DNA of 64,000 nucleotides from Salmonella enterica subsp. houtenae serovar Houten (GCA_900478215.1 LS483478.1:1798001-1862000); one strand, 5' to 3'; counted from the stretch's first letter, positions 36,869-45,226 are shown. Numbers and translations: made by a program. Notes: a model not told the origin generated them from the letters alone.

Positions 36869-36918
36869 TGGGAAAAACGAGAATAATCAAAGCAATAAGC
36901 AGTGTCGTGAAACCACCT
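36856..36918 (+). repeat. Direct repeat, left copy: 3' end of leuZ plus flank (candidate attL)
   Basis: These 63 bp (end of the leuZ T-arm/acceptor and the following spacer up to the terminator stem) align without gaps to 39048-39110, with nine mismatches by my count. The central 26 bp (36881-36906) are identical. tRNA 3' ends are common integrase targets. Confidence 0.75.
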
Positions 36919-36933
36919 ACGGGTGGTTTTTTT
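36911..36933 (+). terminator. Rho-independent terminator of the tRNA operon
   Basis: AACCACC/GGTGGTT with a 4-nt loop is followed by a run of seven T, 43 nt after leuZ. The downstream repeat copy has lost this stem. Confidence 0.9.
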
Positions 36934-37789
36934 GTGCCTGATACTCTATTTCCTAATATCATTCCTAACATGTTCGCCATTATTGACCGCCAACAACCGG
37001 AACAATTTTAACTTTTCTGTCATATCTGGCCGTCTGTTCCGCATTTTATGGCCTGAGATGGCTTGTTTCCCATAAATGTCCCCTGCAGATCAGAAATCCC
37101 CTTTGCTTTCAGATCATGAAAAGTGAAGTCGAAACTCAAATGGTGGATATTCCAGTCTTAACCCTCAATTCCTGATCGGTAACTTCATCCATGATATACA
37201 GACAGCGGTCCAGCTCCTTAGCCTGTTCTGCCAACTGACGTTTGAGACGGGCATTTTCAGCAGCAAGTTCATTTTCGCGGTCAGAAGATGAGAGTTGTTA
37301 CTGCTGTTTATTGCGCCAGTTATAGAGCTGTGATTCCTACAGGCTAAGGTCACGGGCCAATACGTTCAGCCAGTTTCAGGTTTCCTGGCGGAATTCAGGT
37401 GAGTGCTGTTTGCGAATCTTTTTGGTGGTTGATGATGGTTTTGTCATGTGAGTCACCTCTGGTTGAGAGTTTACTCACTTAGTCGCGTGCCCACTTCCAC
37501 TATTGCTGGGTAAGATCATATCATACGTTTACACTACAGGAAGATATCTCGATGAAAAAGCTGAGAGCACCAGCTTGTAATTAAACAATAATTTATTTTC
37601 TTAATATACGTTTTCGTTCCATTGCCCCTCAATCAGGTACAATGAAAACTACCCGCACAATACCTTGGAATACCTCTCACCGAGGGAATTCAGGTGCTAG
37701 TGGATGACGTTAACTTAGATAGAGACAAAAGCTAACTAAAGATGCTGGGTCAAGATCAATATCTCGTCACAATCAATAAGGGGTTAATG
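36934..37789. other. Gene-poor stretch between tRNA operon and lipoprotein gene
   Basis: Apart from the orfA remnant (37145-37447) I see no intact gene here. GC content falls towards the right, where poly-A/T tracts become frequent. The section 37500-37741 has no recognisable coding or structural feature. Confidence 0.5.
37145..37447 (-). pseudogene. Decayed IS3-family (IS911-like) transposase OrfA fragment
   Basis: Read on the minus strand from the ATG at 37447, the translation gives MTKPSSTTKKIRKQHSPEFR, then a one-base deletion shifts the frame at a KLAERIG segment. A second stretch reads ARDLSL-stop-ESQLYNWRNKQQ-stop and then ENELAAENARLKRQLAEQAK. These are the helix-turn-helix and leucine-zipper parts of IS911-type OrfA, with a frameshift, two stop codons and a replaced C-terminus. 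No OrfB remains. The sequence CTATTGCTGGGTAAGATCA near 37500 resembles the outer end of such an element. It is clearly inactive; the extent of the remnant at the 3' side is approximate. Confidence 0.75.
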
Positions 37790-38740
37790 ATGACAAAAAA
37801 AACACCATTAAGAAAAAAATATATTATGACTGTATTTTTCTTCATAATATGGTCTTTGTTATCTGCTTGTAGTCATAAAACTGAATACAATATTCCATTA
37901 GCTCAATGTGGTAGGATTATTGCCCATGAAATGGGGGCCACTGATAAAGGGGTGTTTGATGGACAAGTATTCAATTTTAGGGCATTTGAAGTTTGTAAAC
38001 CCACGAATAGCGCTTTTAATACCTGTCCTGCACAGGTGGCTGCAATCAGTAATTACAATTCTATTGTTAAAAATGATAAAGAAAAGACGATAAGATTTTT
38101 AAAAATGTCAGTGCGAACCTTATCGGACCACACTTGGGTTGTGGCTCATAATGATAGACAAAGATCAAATGATACATTCTTCTTATTGAGTAAAATAAAT
38201 TCTAAAAAACTTAATGAATATAGAAAAAAAGATCCAACTCTGGATGTTTTCAGAATAGAAGACTACGTTGCAATGGATAAAAACAAAGAGTTCTGCTTTA
38301 TGCTTAACACCAAGACAACTCCAAATGAGAATTTAATCGACAATATTAATAAATTAAATATTGCTCAGCGTACATTGATAGAATCCGGGAGCCAAAACGA
38401 TGCTAGCTGGTTAAATGCTAAGCAAAAATCAGTATATTTTACTACCAGGGTTAATTCTCAATCATCTCTTGATAATGCATTGAAGGACATAAAGAGTAAA
38501 GGATATAGAAAACTTTATTCAATTGAAGTTGATCCTAATCCCAAAAATATAGATGAAACAAAATCCCTGGTACAACAGATTCATAAACAGGGATTTACTG
38601 CTGAAGTTGACTCCATGCCCTACGATCCATTACGAGAATTTATTGTAACTGCTTGTCGTGTTCCATTAGAAACGATCGGAGCAGATATTACCATGACAAG
38701 TCGACCAGTTGAGTGTATAGAAAAATTTCCGAATAATTAA
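37790..38740 (+). CDS. Lipoprotein with degenerate glycerophosphodiesterase-like domain
   Basis: I do not recognise a named gene. The 316-residue product has a lipoprotein signal ending LLSAC (Cys27) after a hydrophobic run, so it is likely envelope-anchored. Segments follow the order of GDPD (TIM-barrel phosphodiesterase) motifs: RIIAHEMG with His46, SDHTWVVAHN with His120, CFMLNTK, RTLIESGSQ, and near the end GADITMTSRPVECIEKF, like the GVDgiiTD.P close of GDPDs. The usual Glu-x-Asp metal pair before the second His is replaced (KMSVRTL), so catalysis is doubtful or different. Of two adjacent ATG codons the second is better spaced from AAGGGG. The gene is strongly AT-rich and lies between the two leuZ-derived repeats, suggesting transfer. 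Confidence 0.7.
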   Translation: MTKKTPLRKKYIMTVFFFIIWSLLSACSHKTEYNIPLAQCGRIIAHEMGATDKGVFDGQVFNFRAFEVCKPTNSAFNTCPAQVAAISNYNSIVKNDKEKTIRFLKMSVRTLSDHTWVVAHNDRQRSNDTFFLLSKINSKKLNEYRKKDPTLDVFRIEDYVAMDKNKEFCFMLNTKTTPNENLIDNINKLNIAQRTLIESGSQNDASWLNAKQKSVYFTTRVNSQSSLDNALKDIKSKGYRKLYSIEVDPNPKNIDETKSLVQQIHKQGFTAEVDSMPYDPLREFIVTACRVPLETIGADITMTSRPVECIEKFPNN

Positions 38741-39338
38741 ATAGATACTGCCACATTGATGGTGGTAGGACGTCGGTGAGTATTGATGCCGCCCCCCCTT
38801 CATATTAACATAAGTAATATTACATAGCTGGATAAGTAAATATCCACTCAACATATCTTAAATAATTATAGAAATTAGCGTGTATATTTTATGATTCATG
38901 TATAGTATCGGTAGTAAGGATAAAATGTATGACTTTGCGATCTGCTATGTAGGGTGGGTGGTATTATGAAACGATCTAATTTCTTGTTTTTGTCTGGATT
39001 CGTTGCATTGTCTTTTCAACTTCTATATTAACATTTTCTTAAATATAGCTCCGTGTACCATAGAAAAGACAAGAATAATCAAAGCAATAAGCAGTGTCAT
39101 AAAACTATCTTATCTACAGGGGCTATTTTACACACCAGTCGTGAGCGTGAGCTCTCCATCACTATTCACAGTAAAAACACCTGTAGTGATAGTTCCGCCA
39201 GCAAAGCAGTTAACATTTTACCGACTCGCAGGACTCATGTCTGGTAAATATTAAACACCGGGTAAATCAGCCTATAAAATTTATTAATCTGTATAAAAAT
39301 GCTGATATGTTTATTCCTGTTTTATGAAGAAGGTAAAT
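38741..39338. other. AT-rich non-coding stretch with islet right end
   Basis: This section holds the right-hand repeat (39048-39110). Just before it, 38966-39031 encodes a 21-residue signal-peptide-like ORF (MKRSNFLFLSGFVALSFQLL) that stops 17 bp short of the repeat and may be a truncated gene start. On the minus strand 39128-39217 is open for 29 codons with a beta-strand-like reading (ITTGVFTVNSDGELTLTTGV) that may be the end of a lost surface protein. Nothing else is visible. Confidence 0.4.
39048..39110 (+). repeat. Direct repeat, right copy of leuZ 3' end and flank (candidate attR)
   Basis: GCTCCGTGTACCAT corresponds to the end of leuZ (with one change), and AGAATAATCAAAGCAATAAG and the following bases repeat the tRNA spacer. 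It sits 2192 bp from the left copy. The divergence (nine mismatches of 63) indicates an old event or a sequence brought by the element. Confidence 0.75.
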
Positions 39339-39629
39339 ATGCCAGTGAAATATACCAATAATGCAAAGTTATTTATTAAATTTATTAGTATTGGGATTGT
39401 AGGGTGCGCTTTGCTACTCTTTTTTATTCTATATGAGCCTGATATAGCAATCGTAACGCACTCTTTTCCGGAGGAGTCTTCCTCTCCTACTTGTGATGCA
39501 CGTAATTTTATCGGTTACGTCAATATAGATAATTTTGCAGAATATATAAAAATGACAGAATCGACACGCTATAGTATGTATTGTCTGAAAAAAATGGGCT
39601 CTGGTCAGTGGGGGATTTATGCAAATTAA
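39339..39629 (+). CDS. Small single-pass membrane protein of unknown function
   Basis: The 96-residue product has a short basic N-terminus (MPVKYTNNAKLFIKF), one membrane helix near residues 14-37 (ISIGIVGCALLLFFILY) and an extracytoplasmic part with two cysteines (CDARNF; YCLKKMG). GAAGAAGG just upstream favours the ATG at 39339 over the one at 39324. The gene is AT-rich like its left neighbour. I recognise no homolog. It may belong with the PhoP-regulated ecgA block or with the leuZ islet; the sequence does not decide. Confidence 0.5.
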   Translation: MPVKYTNNAKLFIKFISIGIVGCALLLFFILYEPDIAIVTHSFPEESSSPTCDARNFIGYVNIDNFAEYIKMTESTRYSMYCLKKMGSGQWGIYAN

Positions 39630-39853
39630 ACGATTATATAGCTGTGCACGACATGCTTTTTAGCAATATAATTAAAAGGAAGGTAAATAGCAGGCTAATG
39701 CTCATCATAAGGTAATGTGAGCTGCATCATATTTTAATCACGTTTTGTAATCATGTCTTAATAACAGGTCAACTACAGATAACTTTAGGTTTCCGTAAAT
39801 GGCGGTTTTGGTCAATCTCTCTCTTGTGCTTTCCTCATGTTATGGAGATGGTG

Positions 39854-41287
39854 ATGCAAAACAAAGCCTGGGCCGTGTTATTGATGCCATTGTGTCTCAC
39901 AGCCTGCCACCAGACGGCCTATCGACCAACGGGTAAAGGTGAAATTTCTGGGGGAGATTATATTGACCCGACAAAAATGCGCTTTCCGTTAGCGGACTAT
40001 TCACAATCGGTCGATAAATGGCTACCTCCGGACTCGGCTAGTTTCGCTATTCCGATTATGGATAGTACTACTCAACAACGTTACTTTAGCGCACTTAAAT
40101 CCCATTATTTCGGAATGGACAGTGAATCGCACTCGCCGTGGAATGCTTTTTATATCACAGCGTTGCTGAAAAAAAATTCGGGACAGGCCCGGGATGCCAG
40201 TATTAAACAGTTCCTTAGCGACGGCAGTACTTATTGGGGGGAAAATTTCAGGCTTTACTCCTCACGCTGGAAAGAGGAGGTAAGAGAGAATGCGAACACC
40301 CAGATTGACAATATATATCATGCTTCCCGACGAGGCATTATGGTCAGAGAAAGTTTAGTTAGAGCCCTGCCAACAGATGATCCGCTATTTAACGATCCCC
40401 GCCGGGCGGGAGAGGGGTATCCGTTTGATAATTTACAAATGTCTTCGCTGCGCCCCGGTACGCCTGTCTATACGCTGACTGAGAGCAAAGACCAACGCTG
40501 GCAATATGTCGTTTCACCGGCGGTAACAGGTTGGGTTCATAGTGAAGATATTGCCCATGTGGATCAGAAATTTGTGACACAGTGGGTTTCGCTTGCTGAC
40601 AAGCAACTGGGGGCGTTTATCAACGCGCCGGTTTCTGTCCATACCGCAGACACCTATTATTTCACCGGGCGACCGGGCACTATTTTACCGTTCCGGCATC
40701 AACAGGCGGGTCTTTTCCTGATTGCGGCGCCTGTTCGCGACAGTAACGGTCGTGCGTCTATCCATTGGGTCTGGCTAAGCGACAACGTGTTTACGGCTAT
40801 GCCGTGGAAAATGACGCCGGAAAATATCGCCGTATTAATGAAATCAATGGGCGGCGCGCCCTACGGCTGGGGAAATTTTAATTTTTATAATGATTGTTCA
40901 GCCGAAATCCGCAGTCTATTGATGCCGTTTGGTATATTCCTACCCAGACATTCAACGGCGCAGATAGCCTCCGCTAGACGAGTCGTCGATCTCAGCAATA
41001 AAAGTACCCAAATGCGGATCGATTATCTCACCAGATACGGAAAACCATTTACTACGCTGATCTATATTCCCGGGCATATTATGCTGTATATCGGTAACAC
41101 AACCATGAATGGGCAGGTGGTGCCGGTCACTTATCAAAATATCTGGGGATTGCGCCCGAACCATGCCAATAGCCGCAGCATTATTGGCGAGGCGGTATTT
41201 TTCCCGCTGCTGCGTTTTTATCCTGAAAATCCTGAACTGGTATCGCTGGCCGGTAAGCCTCTGTTTAAGCTTGGTTATATAGAATAG
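39854..41287 (+). CDS. ecgA: EcgA-type peptidoglycan D,L-endopeptidase lipoprotein (NlpC/P60 with SH3)
   Basis: The 477-residue protein matches the Salmonella cell-wall hydrolase EcgA (STM1940), which cuts D-Glu/meso-DAP bonds and is induced by PhoP-PhoQ inside host cells. The lipoprotein signal ends LCLTAC (Cys17). SH3-like segments include RPGTPVYTLTESKDQRWQYV and WVHSEDIAHVD. The NlpC/P60 domain near 315-440 has the catalytic Cys in FNFYNDCSAEIRSLLMPFG and His in YIPGHIMLYIG. GGAG at 39844-39847 supports the ATG at 39854; upstream in-frame starts exist. It is absent from E. coli K-12, in the accessory leuZ-yecA interval. Confidence 0.88.
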   Translation: MQNKAWAVLLMPLCLTACHQTAYRPTGKGEISGGDYIDPTKMRFPLADYSQSVDKWLPPDSASFAIPIMDSTTQQRYFSALKSHYFGMDSESHSPWNAFYITALLKKNSGQARDASIKQFLSDGSTYWGENFRLYSSRWKEEVRENANTQIDNIYHASRRGIMVRESLVRALPTDDPLFNDPRRAGEGYPFDNLQMSSLRPGTPVYTLTESKDQRWQYVVSPAVTGWVHSEDIAHVDQKFVTQWVSLADKQLGAFINAPVSVHTADTYYFTGRPGTILPFRHQQAGLFLIAAPVRDSNGRASIHWVWLSDNVFTAMPWKMTPENIAVLMKSMGGAPYGWGNFNFYNDCSAEIRSLLMPFGIFLPRHSTAQIASARRVVDLSNKSTQMRIDYLTRYGKPFTTLIYIPGHIMLYIGNTTMNGQVVPVTYQNIWGLRPNHANSRSIIGEAVFFPLLRFYPENPELVSLAGKPLFKLGYIE

Positions 41288-41388
41288 GCTAACAGGCTGT
41301 GTTATCGCCGAAGGCGTGTTCAAGGCAACCATGCGTGGTGGATATAAAAAGAGTATCCCTGTAAACTGTGTCTGAAAAAAGTATGTGC

Positions 41389-41394
41389 TATAGT
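41389..41394 (+). promoter_or_regulatory. Extended -10 promoter element before the 41501 gene
   Basis: TGCTATAGT (TGn plus TATAGT) is a good extended -10. The -35 region is poor. It would give a leader of about 100 nt. Confidence 0.4.
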
Positions 41395-41500
41395 GCGGAC
41401 TGTTTATTTGAAATACTATCTGGAGTTGATTCTGGGTGTGTCTATGTTCCTCACACATTGAAGTGAGAGTTATTGTCCGCGATATCTGGCTGGAGGCTGG

Positions 41501-41827
41501 GTGGTAAAAAGACGTAGTTTATTGCATTTTAATAACCGTACCCGGTCGGAGCGCGATCTTGGGGAGCTGGTCACTAAGGTTTTTGAGAAAGCGGCGAAAA
41601 AAGAACCGCAACCGCTATACACATTTAGCGTGCCGATGCTGAGTGTGCAGGAGGAGATCCGTGCTTACTGTAAGAAGAAGAATATCAAAATAGGGTATGA
41701 TACTCTGTTTATGGAAATAACCTTTTCTGCTGATAGAGAAACGGTAGACGAACTCATCAAACACTTTTTTACTGAAAATAAGCTCTATTTAAGAGGGCGA
41801 TTTTATCTATCTGCGGCGGTAGCATAA
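41501..41827 (+). CDS. Small cytoplasmic protein of unknown function
   Basis: The 108-residue product is basic at the N-terminus (MVKRRSLLHFNNRTRSERDL) and then alternates helix and strand with KKKNIKIGYDTLFMEITFSA. It has no signal peptide or membrane helix. The start is a GTG four bases after GGAGG. I recognise no domain and no gene name. Base composition is intermediate between the AT-rich islet and the core genes. It lies in the Salmonella-specific interval before yecA. Confidence 0.6.
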   Translation: MVKRRSLLHFNNRTRSERDLGELVTKVFEKAAKKEPQPLYTFSVPMLSVQEEIRAYCKKKNIKIGYDTLFMEITFSADRETVDELIKHFFTENKLYLRGRFYLSAAVA

Positions 41828-42264
41828 GTTAGTATGAGTATAATATAGCGAGAGACATTCAGAATGTCTGTCCCGTCTTGCGTGCCGCCAGCGTAGCGAT
41901 GCGTAAAAAATGTCTGATTTCACTAAGGGAGGAAGACGTGTTATGCATATATGACCGTGGCGCGCACTCTGTTAAGGGGAATGGAAGGAGAGAAGTATCT
42001 TCTCGCCAGAGAGTGCGCGGGCAATGACCGTCGCGAACGGGCGCCAGCACTGGGCCCAGATGTCTGGCTTTGTGTGGGTTTGAGCATTTCTTACCGGAAA
42101 ACCTGTATCCCGATCCGCCTTTTGTGCGTTAACTTCCGGAATCCTCCTCATTTCGTGTTAATCTGGCCCCTGATGGTTACCATCCCAACTGCCTGCAAAA
42201 ATTATTTTTATCCGCTGCAATGTAAGAAACTCACAGGCGGAAGTCATCACTGAGGAAAAGCGTT
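41828..42264. other. 437-bp region upstream of yecA with a structured insertion
   Basis: No convincing gene is seen. The central part holds a nested hairpin with flanking 8-bp direct repeats (see next entry). The yecA promoter should lie near the right end; CTGAGGAAAAGC before the ATG is its ribosome-binding region. Confidence 0.5.
41951..42031. repeat. 65-bp hairpin element with terminal inverted repeats and 8-bp direct flanks
   Basis: CGCGCACTCT (41961-41970) is perfectly complementary to AGAGTGCGCG (42010-42019). Inside, GAGAAG-TAT-CTTCTC (41990-42004) forms a second perfect hairpin. The identical octamer ATGACCGT occurs on both sides (41951-41958 and 42024-42031). The arrangement resembles a miniature inverted-repeat element with a target duplication, or a structured RNA. 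Confidence 0.5.
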
Positions 42265-42930
42265 ATGAAAATGGAACCATTAAACGAGAGCGAGCTGGAA
42301 TGGCTGGATGATGTGCTGACGAAATACAATACCGATCAGGCCATTCTGGATGTCGCGGAGCTGGATGGTTTGATTACTGCGGTATTGAGTTCTCCGCGTC
42401 CAATTGAGCCGGAACAGTGGCTGGTGGCGATATGGGGTGGACCCGCGTACGTACCGCGCTGGACATCTGAAAAAGAAATGACGCGATTTATGGACCTGGT
42501 GTTCCAGCACATGGCGGACACAGCCGCCCGGCTTGAAGACTATCCTGAGCAGTTTGAGCCGCTGTTTGGCCTGCGAGAAGTTGATGGCCATGAATTAACG
42601 ATTGTTGAAGAATGGTGTTTTGGTTACATGCGCGGAGTTTCGCTGTCCGACTGGTCTGATTTGCCGGATACGCTAAAACCAGCGCTGGAAGCGATAGCAC
42701 TACATGGCACTGAAGAAAACTTTGATCTGCTGGATAAAATGAGCCCCGAAGCGTTCGATAAAAGCGTTGACGCTATCCGTATCGCGGCACTTGAGTTGCA
42801 TGCCTGGTGGATGGCACATCCGCAAACTACGCCGCTACAGATGCCGGCAAAAGCAGAGGTAAAAGTAGGGCGTAACGATCCTTGCCCGTGCGGGAGCGGC
42901 AAGAAATTTAAGCAGTGCTGCCTGCATTAA
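42265..42930 (+). CDS. yecA: YecA, UPF0149 protein with C-terminal SEC-C metal motif
   Basis: YecA (221 aa) has an N-terminal UPF0149/YgfB-like helical domain (ELEWLDDVLTKYNTDQAILD) and a C-terminal zinc/iron-binding SEC-C motif GRNDPCPCGSGKKFKQCC, like the tail of SecA. E. coli YecA binds SecB and ribosomes, suggesting a role in nascent-chain handling. The start ATG at 42265 gives the E. coli length. It is convergent with tyrP. Confidence 0.92.
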   Translation: MKMEPLNESELEWLDDVLTKYNTDQAILDVAELDGLITAVLSSPRPIEPEQWLVAIWGGPAYVPRWTSEKEMTRFMDLVFQHMADTAARLEDYPEQFEPLFGLREVDGHELTIVEEWCFGYMRGVSLSDWSDLPDTLKPALEAIALHGTEENFDLLDKMSPEAFDKSVDAIRIAALELHAWWMAHPQTTPLQMPAKAEVKVGRNDPCPCGSGKKFKQCCLH

Positions 42931-43005
42931 TTCCTCGTACACGACCATAGCGTGATGATTATCGAGCCTGGAGGGAAGTCCGGGCCCGGTAATCTTTTCC
43001 TGGCA

Positions 43006-44217
43006 TTAACCTGGATCGGGCAGCAAACCCATTGCGATCGAAAACTGGACGCCGATCACGACAATACCGCAGATAAATACCAGCGCCAGCGCCGGGGCGC
43101 CGCCTGCCACACGATATCCCACCTGAGGATTTTGTTTACGGCATTGCCAGACCAGCATGGCAGGGATTAGCAGCGCCAGCACTGCCAGCGCCACGCCGGC
43201 ATAGCCTAAAGCCATCACAAATCCGCGTGGATAGAAAAGCGCAAACGCCAGCGGCGGCAGAAAGGTAATCAGCCCGGTTTGCATACGTCCAGACACCGTG
43301 CCGCGGCGCTGGAATAGATCGGCCAGGTAGTCAAATAATCCTAGCGCTACGCCCAAAAAAGAGGTCGCCAGCGCCAGATCCGCGAACAAGTGGACCGCCA
43401 GTTCGACATGTGGCGAAGCAACCACCTCTCTGAGCGCCTGCAGCAGGCCATTCAACCCGGCATGGTTGGCCAGCAGCTCGTTGAATGTCAGCGAATCGAT
43501 GCTTCCCAGCGTGGCGAGCTGCCAAAAGATATAGGCTACTAACGGAATGGCGCTGCCCGTCATAAAGACCCAACGCAGCCTGCGAATGTTACCGTTCATA
43601 TAACTCACAATACTCGGTATGCTGCCGTGAAAGCCAAAGGAAGTGAAAATGACCGGTATTGCGGATAATGCCAGCCCCTGCTGTAAAGGAAGCGTAAGAA
43701 GATTTACTTTATGAATATGTGGCGTTAGCAGCGCCAGCATGATGACCAGAAAAATGATCTTCGCACTAAAGAGAAAGCGGTTAAAAAGATCGACCAGCGA
43801 GGTACCCACACACACCACACCACCGGCAATAAAGGTGAACAGCAACACACCGGCGGCAGGGGAGAGCGCGGCGCCGATCCACCTGTTAATACTGGACGCC
43901 AGTAATTCTCCGGCCCCGGAGATGTAGGCAGCGGTGAGCGCATACATTAAGAACATCATGCTGAATCCTGTCAGCCACTGTCCGTAACGCCCAAGATAGC
44001 GCTTAGCCAACGAGCCCAGCCCGGTATCTGCCGGAACGTGTTGATACACCTCAAGTAACAGGAGCGCGGTGTAACACATCAGCGCCCACAGTCCAATCAA
44101 TAATCCCAGCGTGACGCCGAAACCAACGCCAGCCGCGGCCAGCGGCATTGCCAGCATCCCGGCGCCGATAGTGGTGCCTGCTACGATAAAAATACTGCCC
44201 AGAGTTCTATTTTTCAC
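43006..44217 (-). CDS. tyrP: TyrP, tyrosine-specific permease
   Basis: TyrP imports tyrosine by proton symport. The 403-residue protein has eleven hydrophobic helices and the aromatic amino acid permease signature near the start (AGTTIGAGMLAMPLAAAGVG). E. coli TyrP begins at the equivalent residue; here that codon is GTG at 44217, which gives exactly 403 aa. An in-frame ATG at 44274 exists and would add 19 residues, so the start is not certain. A TyrR box lies at 44309-44326. Confidence 0.93.
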   Translation of the reverse strand: MKNRTLGSIFIVAGTTIGAGMLAMPLAAAGVGFGVTLGLLIGLWALMCYTALLLLEVYQHVPADTGLGSLAKRYLGRYGQWLTGFSMMFLMYALTAAYISGAGELLASSINRWIGAALSPAAGVLLFTFIAGGVVCVGTSLVDLFNRFLFSAKIIFLVIMLALLTPHIHKVNLLTLPLQQGLALSAIPVIFTSFGFHGSIPSIVSYMNGNIRRLRWVFMTGSAIPLVAYIFWQLATLGSIDSLTFNELLANHAGLNGLLQALREVVASPHVELAVHLFADLALATSFLGVALGLFDYLADLFQRRGTVSGRMQTGLITFLPPLAFALFYPRGFVMALGYAGVALAVLALLIPAMLVWQCRKQNPQVGYRVAGGAPALALVFICGIVVIGVQFSIAMGLLPDPG

Positions 44218-44308
44218 GCTTTCTACTACCCCGGTAACAAAGATCGGTGATATCCGCGGCGCAGGGTAAGGCATTACGCTATTTTCGTCAAATGGTCGTT
44301 ACAATACA

Positions 44309-44326
44309 TGTACAATAAACTTTACA
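44309..44326 (-). promoter_or_regulatory. TyrR operator upstream of tyrP
   Basis: TGTACA-N6-TTTACA matches the TyrR box consensus TGTAAA-N6-TTTACA with one mismatch, about 92 bp before the GTG start. The same site in E. coli mediates tyrosine repression and phenylalanine activation of tyrP. Confidence 0.7.
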
Positions 44327-44443
44327 ATTGTATAGGTGAAACCTGATGCAGGAGGAGGCGCGCACAACCACCGCAAACCTGCGCTAGCGCAAAGCCGCTC
44401 GCTCAAGTACACATTAGGCTACGAGTTTTATTCAGGAGGGGTT

Positions 44444-44683
44444 ATGGATTCTATTCACGGTCATGAGGTGCTCAATATGATGATTGAGTCTGGCGAGCAG
44501 TATACGCATGCCTCGCTGGAGGCGGCAATTAAAGCGCGCTTTGGCGAGCGGGCGCGATTTCATACCTGTTCGGCGTCAGGTATGACGGCGGCGGAACTGG
44601 TCGCGTTTCTCGCGGCAAAAGGAAAATTTATTGCCGTGGATGGCGGTTTTTCAACGCATGAGAGTAAGATCTGCCGCCATTAA
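44444..44683 (+). CDS. yecH: YecH, small metal-binding-like DUF2492 protein
   Basis: YecH (79 aa) is nearly identical to the E. coli protein (MDSIHGHEVLNMMIESGEQY, FHTCSASGMTAAELVAFLAA, ending SKICRH). His and Cys residues (His5, His7, Cys, His at the C-terminus) suggest metal binding; function is unknown. The ATG at 44444 follows CAGGAGGGG. The frame opens 36 codons earlier without conservation. It is convergent with ftnA. Confidence 0.88.
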   Translation: MDSIHGHEVLNMMIESGEQYTHASLEAAIKARFGERARFHTCSASGMTAAELVAFLAAKGKFIAVDGGFSTHESKICRH

Positions 44684-44728
44684 TATGCCACGGTGAGATA
44701 CACTCTCACCGTGCAAGAAAATGTTGGA

Positions 44729-45226
44729 TTAATTTTGTGTATCCAGCGTTGAAAGTTCTTTATCAATGAAATAAAGCCCTTCACCGCTTTTTCCTGCCAG
44801 TGTTAATTTATCAATAATAGATTTAAATAATTTTTCTTCTTCATGCTGTTCCGCCACATACCACTGTAAGAAATTAAATGTCGGATAATCCTGGCTGGTC
44901 ATTGCGGCATGAGCCAGCTCGTTAATTTTTTGCGTAATAATTTGCTCATGCTCATAGGTCGCGCGGAACAGCTCATCCAGTGAGGTATACTCAGCGAAGG
45001 GCGAAGAAACGGTGTTAATGCGCGGCAGACTTCCGGTATCGGTAAGGTAGTCGAACAGGCGTTGCATATGCGTCATCTCCTCTTGCGCATGGCGACGAAG
45101 AAATGCGGCAGCGCCTTCAAAACTGTGAAAACTGCACCATGCGCTCATTTGTTGATAGAGCAGTGAGGAGTACAACTCCAGGTTCATTTGCTCATTCAGT
45201 TTGTCGATCATTTCTGTTTTCAGCAT
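44729..45226 (-). CDS. ftnA: FtnA, bacterial ferritin (iron storage)
   Basis: FtnA (165 aa) forms a 24-subunit shell storing ferric iron. The four-helix bundle has the ferroxidase ligands in MNLELYSSLLYQQMSAWC (Glu17), RRHAQEEMTHMQRLFDYL (Glu50, His53) and later AEQHEEEKLF. The ATG at 45226 gives the family length; a frame five codons longer exists. In E. coli it is induced by iron and Fur. Confidence 0.95.
   Translation of the reverse strand: MLKTEMIDKLNEQMNLELYSSLLYQQMSAWCSFHSFEGAAAFLRRHAQEEMTHMQRLFDYLTDTGSLPRINTVSSPFAEYTSLDELFRATYEHEQIITQKINELAHAAMTSQDYPTFNFLQWYVAEQHEEEKLFKSIIDKLTLAGKSGEGLYFIDKELSTLDTQN

Noticed and set aside
39003..39254. 83-codon and 64-codon open frames crossing the right-hand repeat
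   Set aside because: They include the tRNA-derived repeat, lack ribosome-binding sites and show no protein-like composition.
39308..39324. PhoP-box-like TGTTTA-N5-GTTTTA before the small membrane protein gene
   Set aside because: It is only 15 bp from the chosen start codon, so a promoter using it would begin within the gene; the second half has a mismatch. Probably chance in AT-rich DNA.
41951..42253. 100-codon open frame upstream of yecA
   Set aside because: It runs through the hairpin element and its flanking direct repeats, has no good ribosome-binding site, and its translation has no domain-like character.
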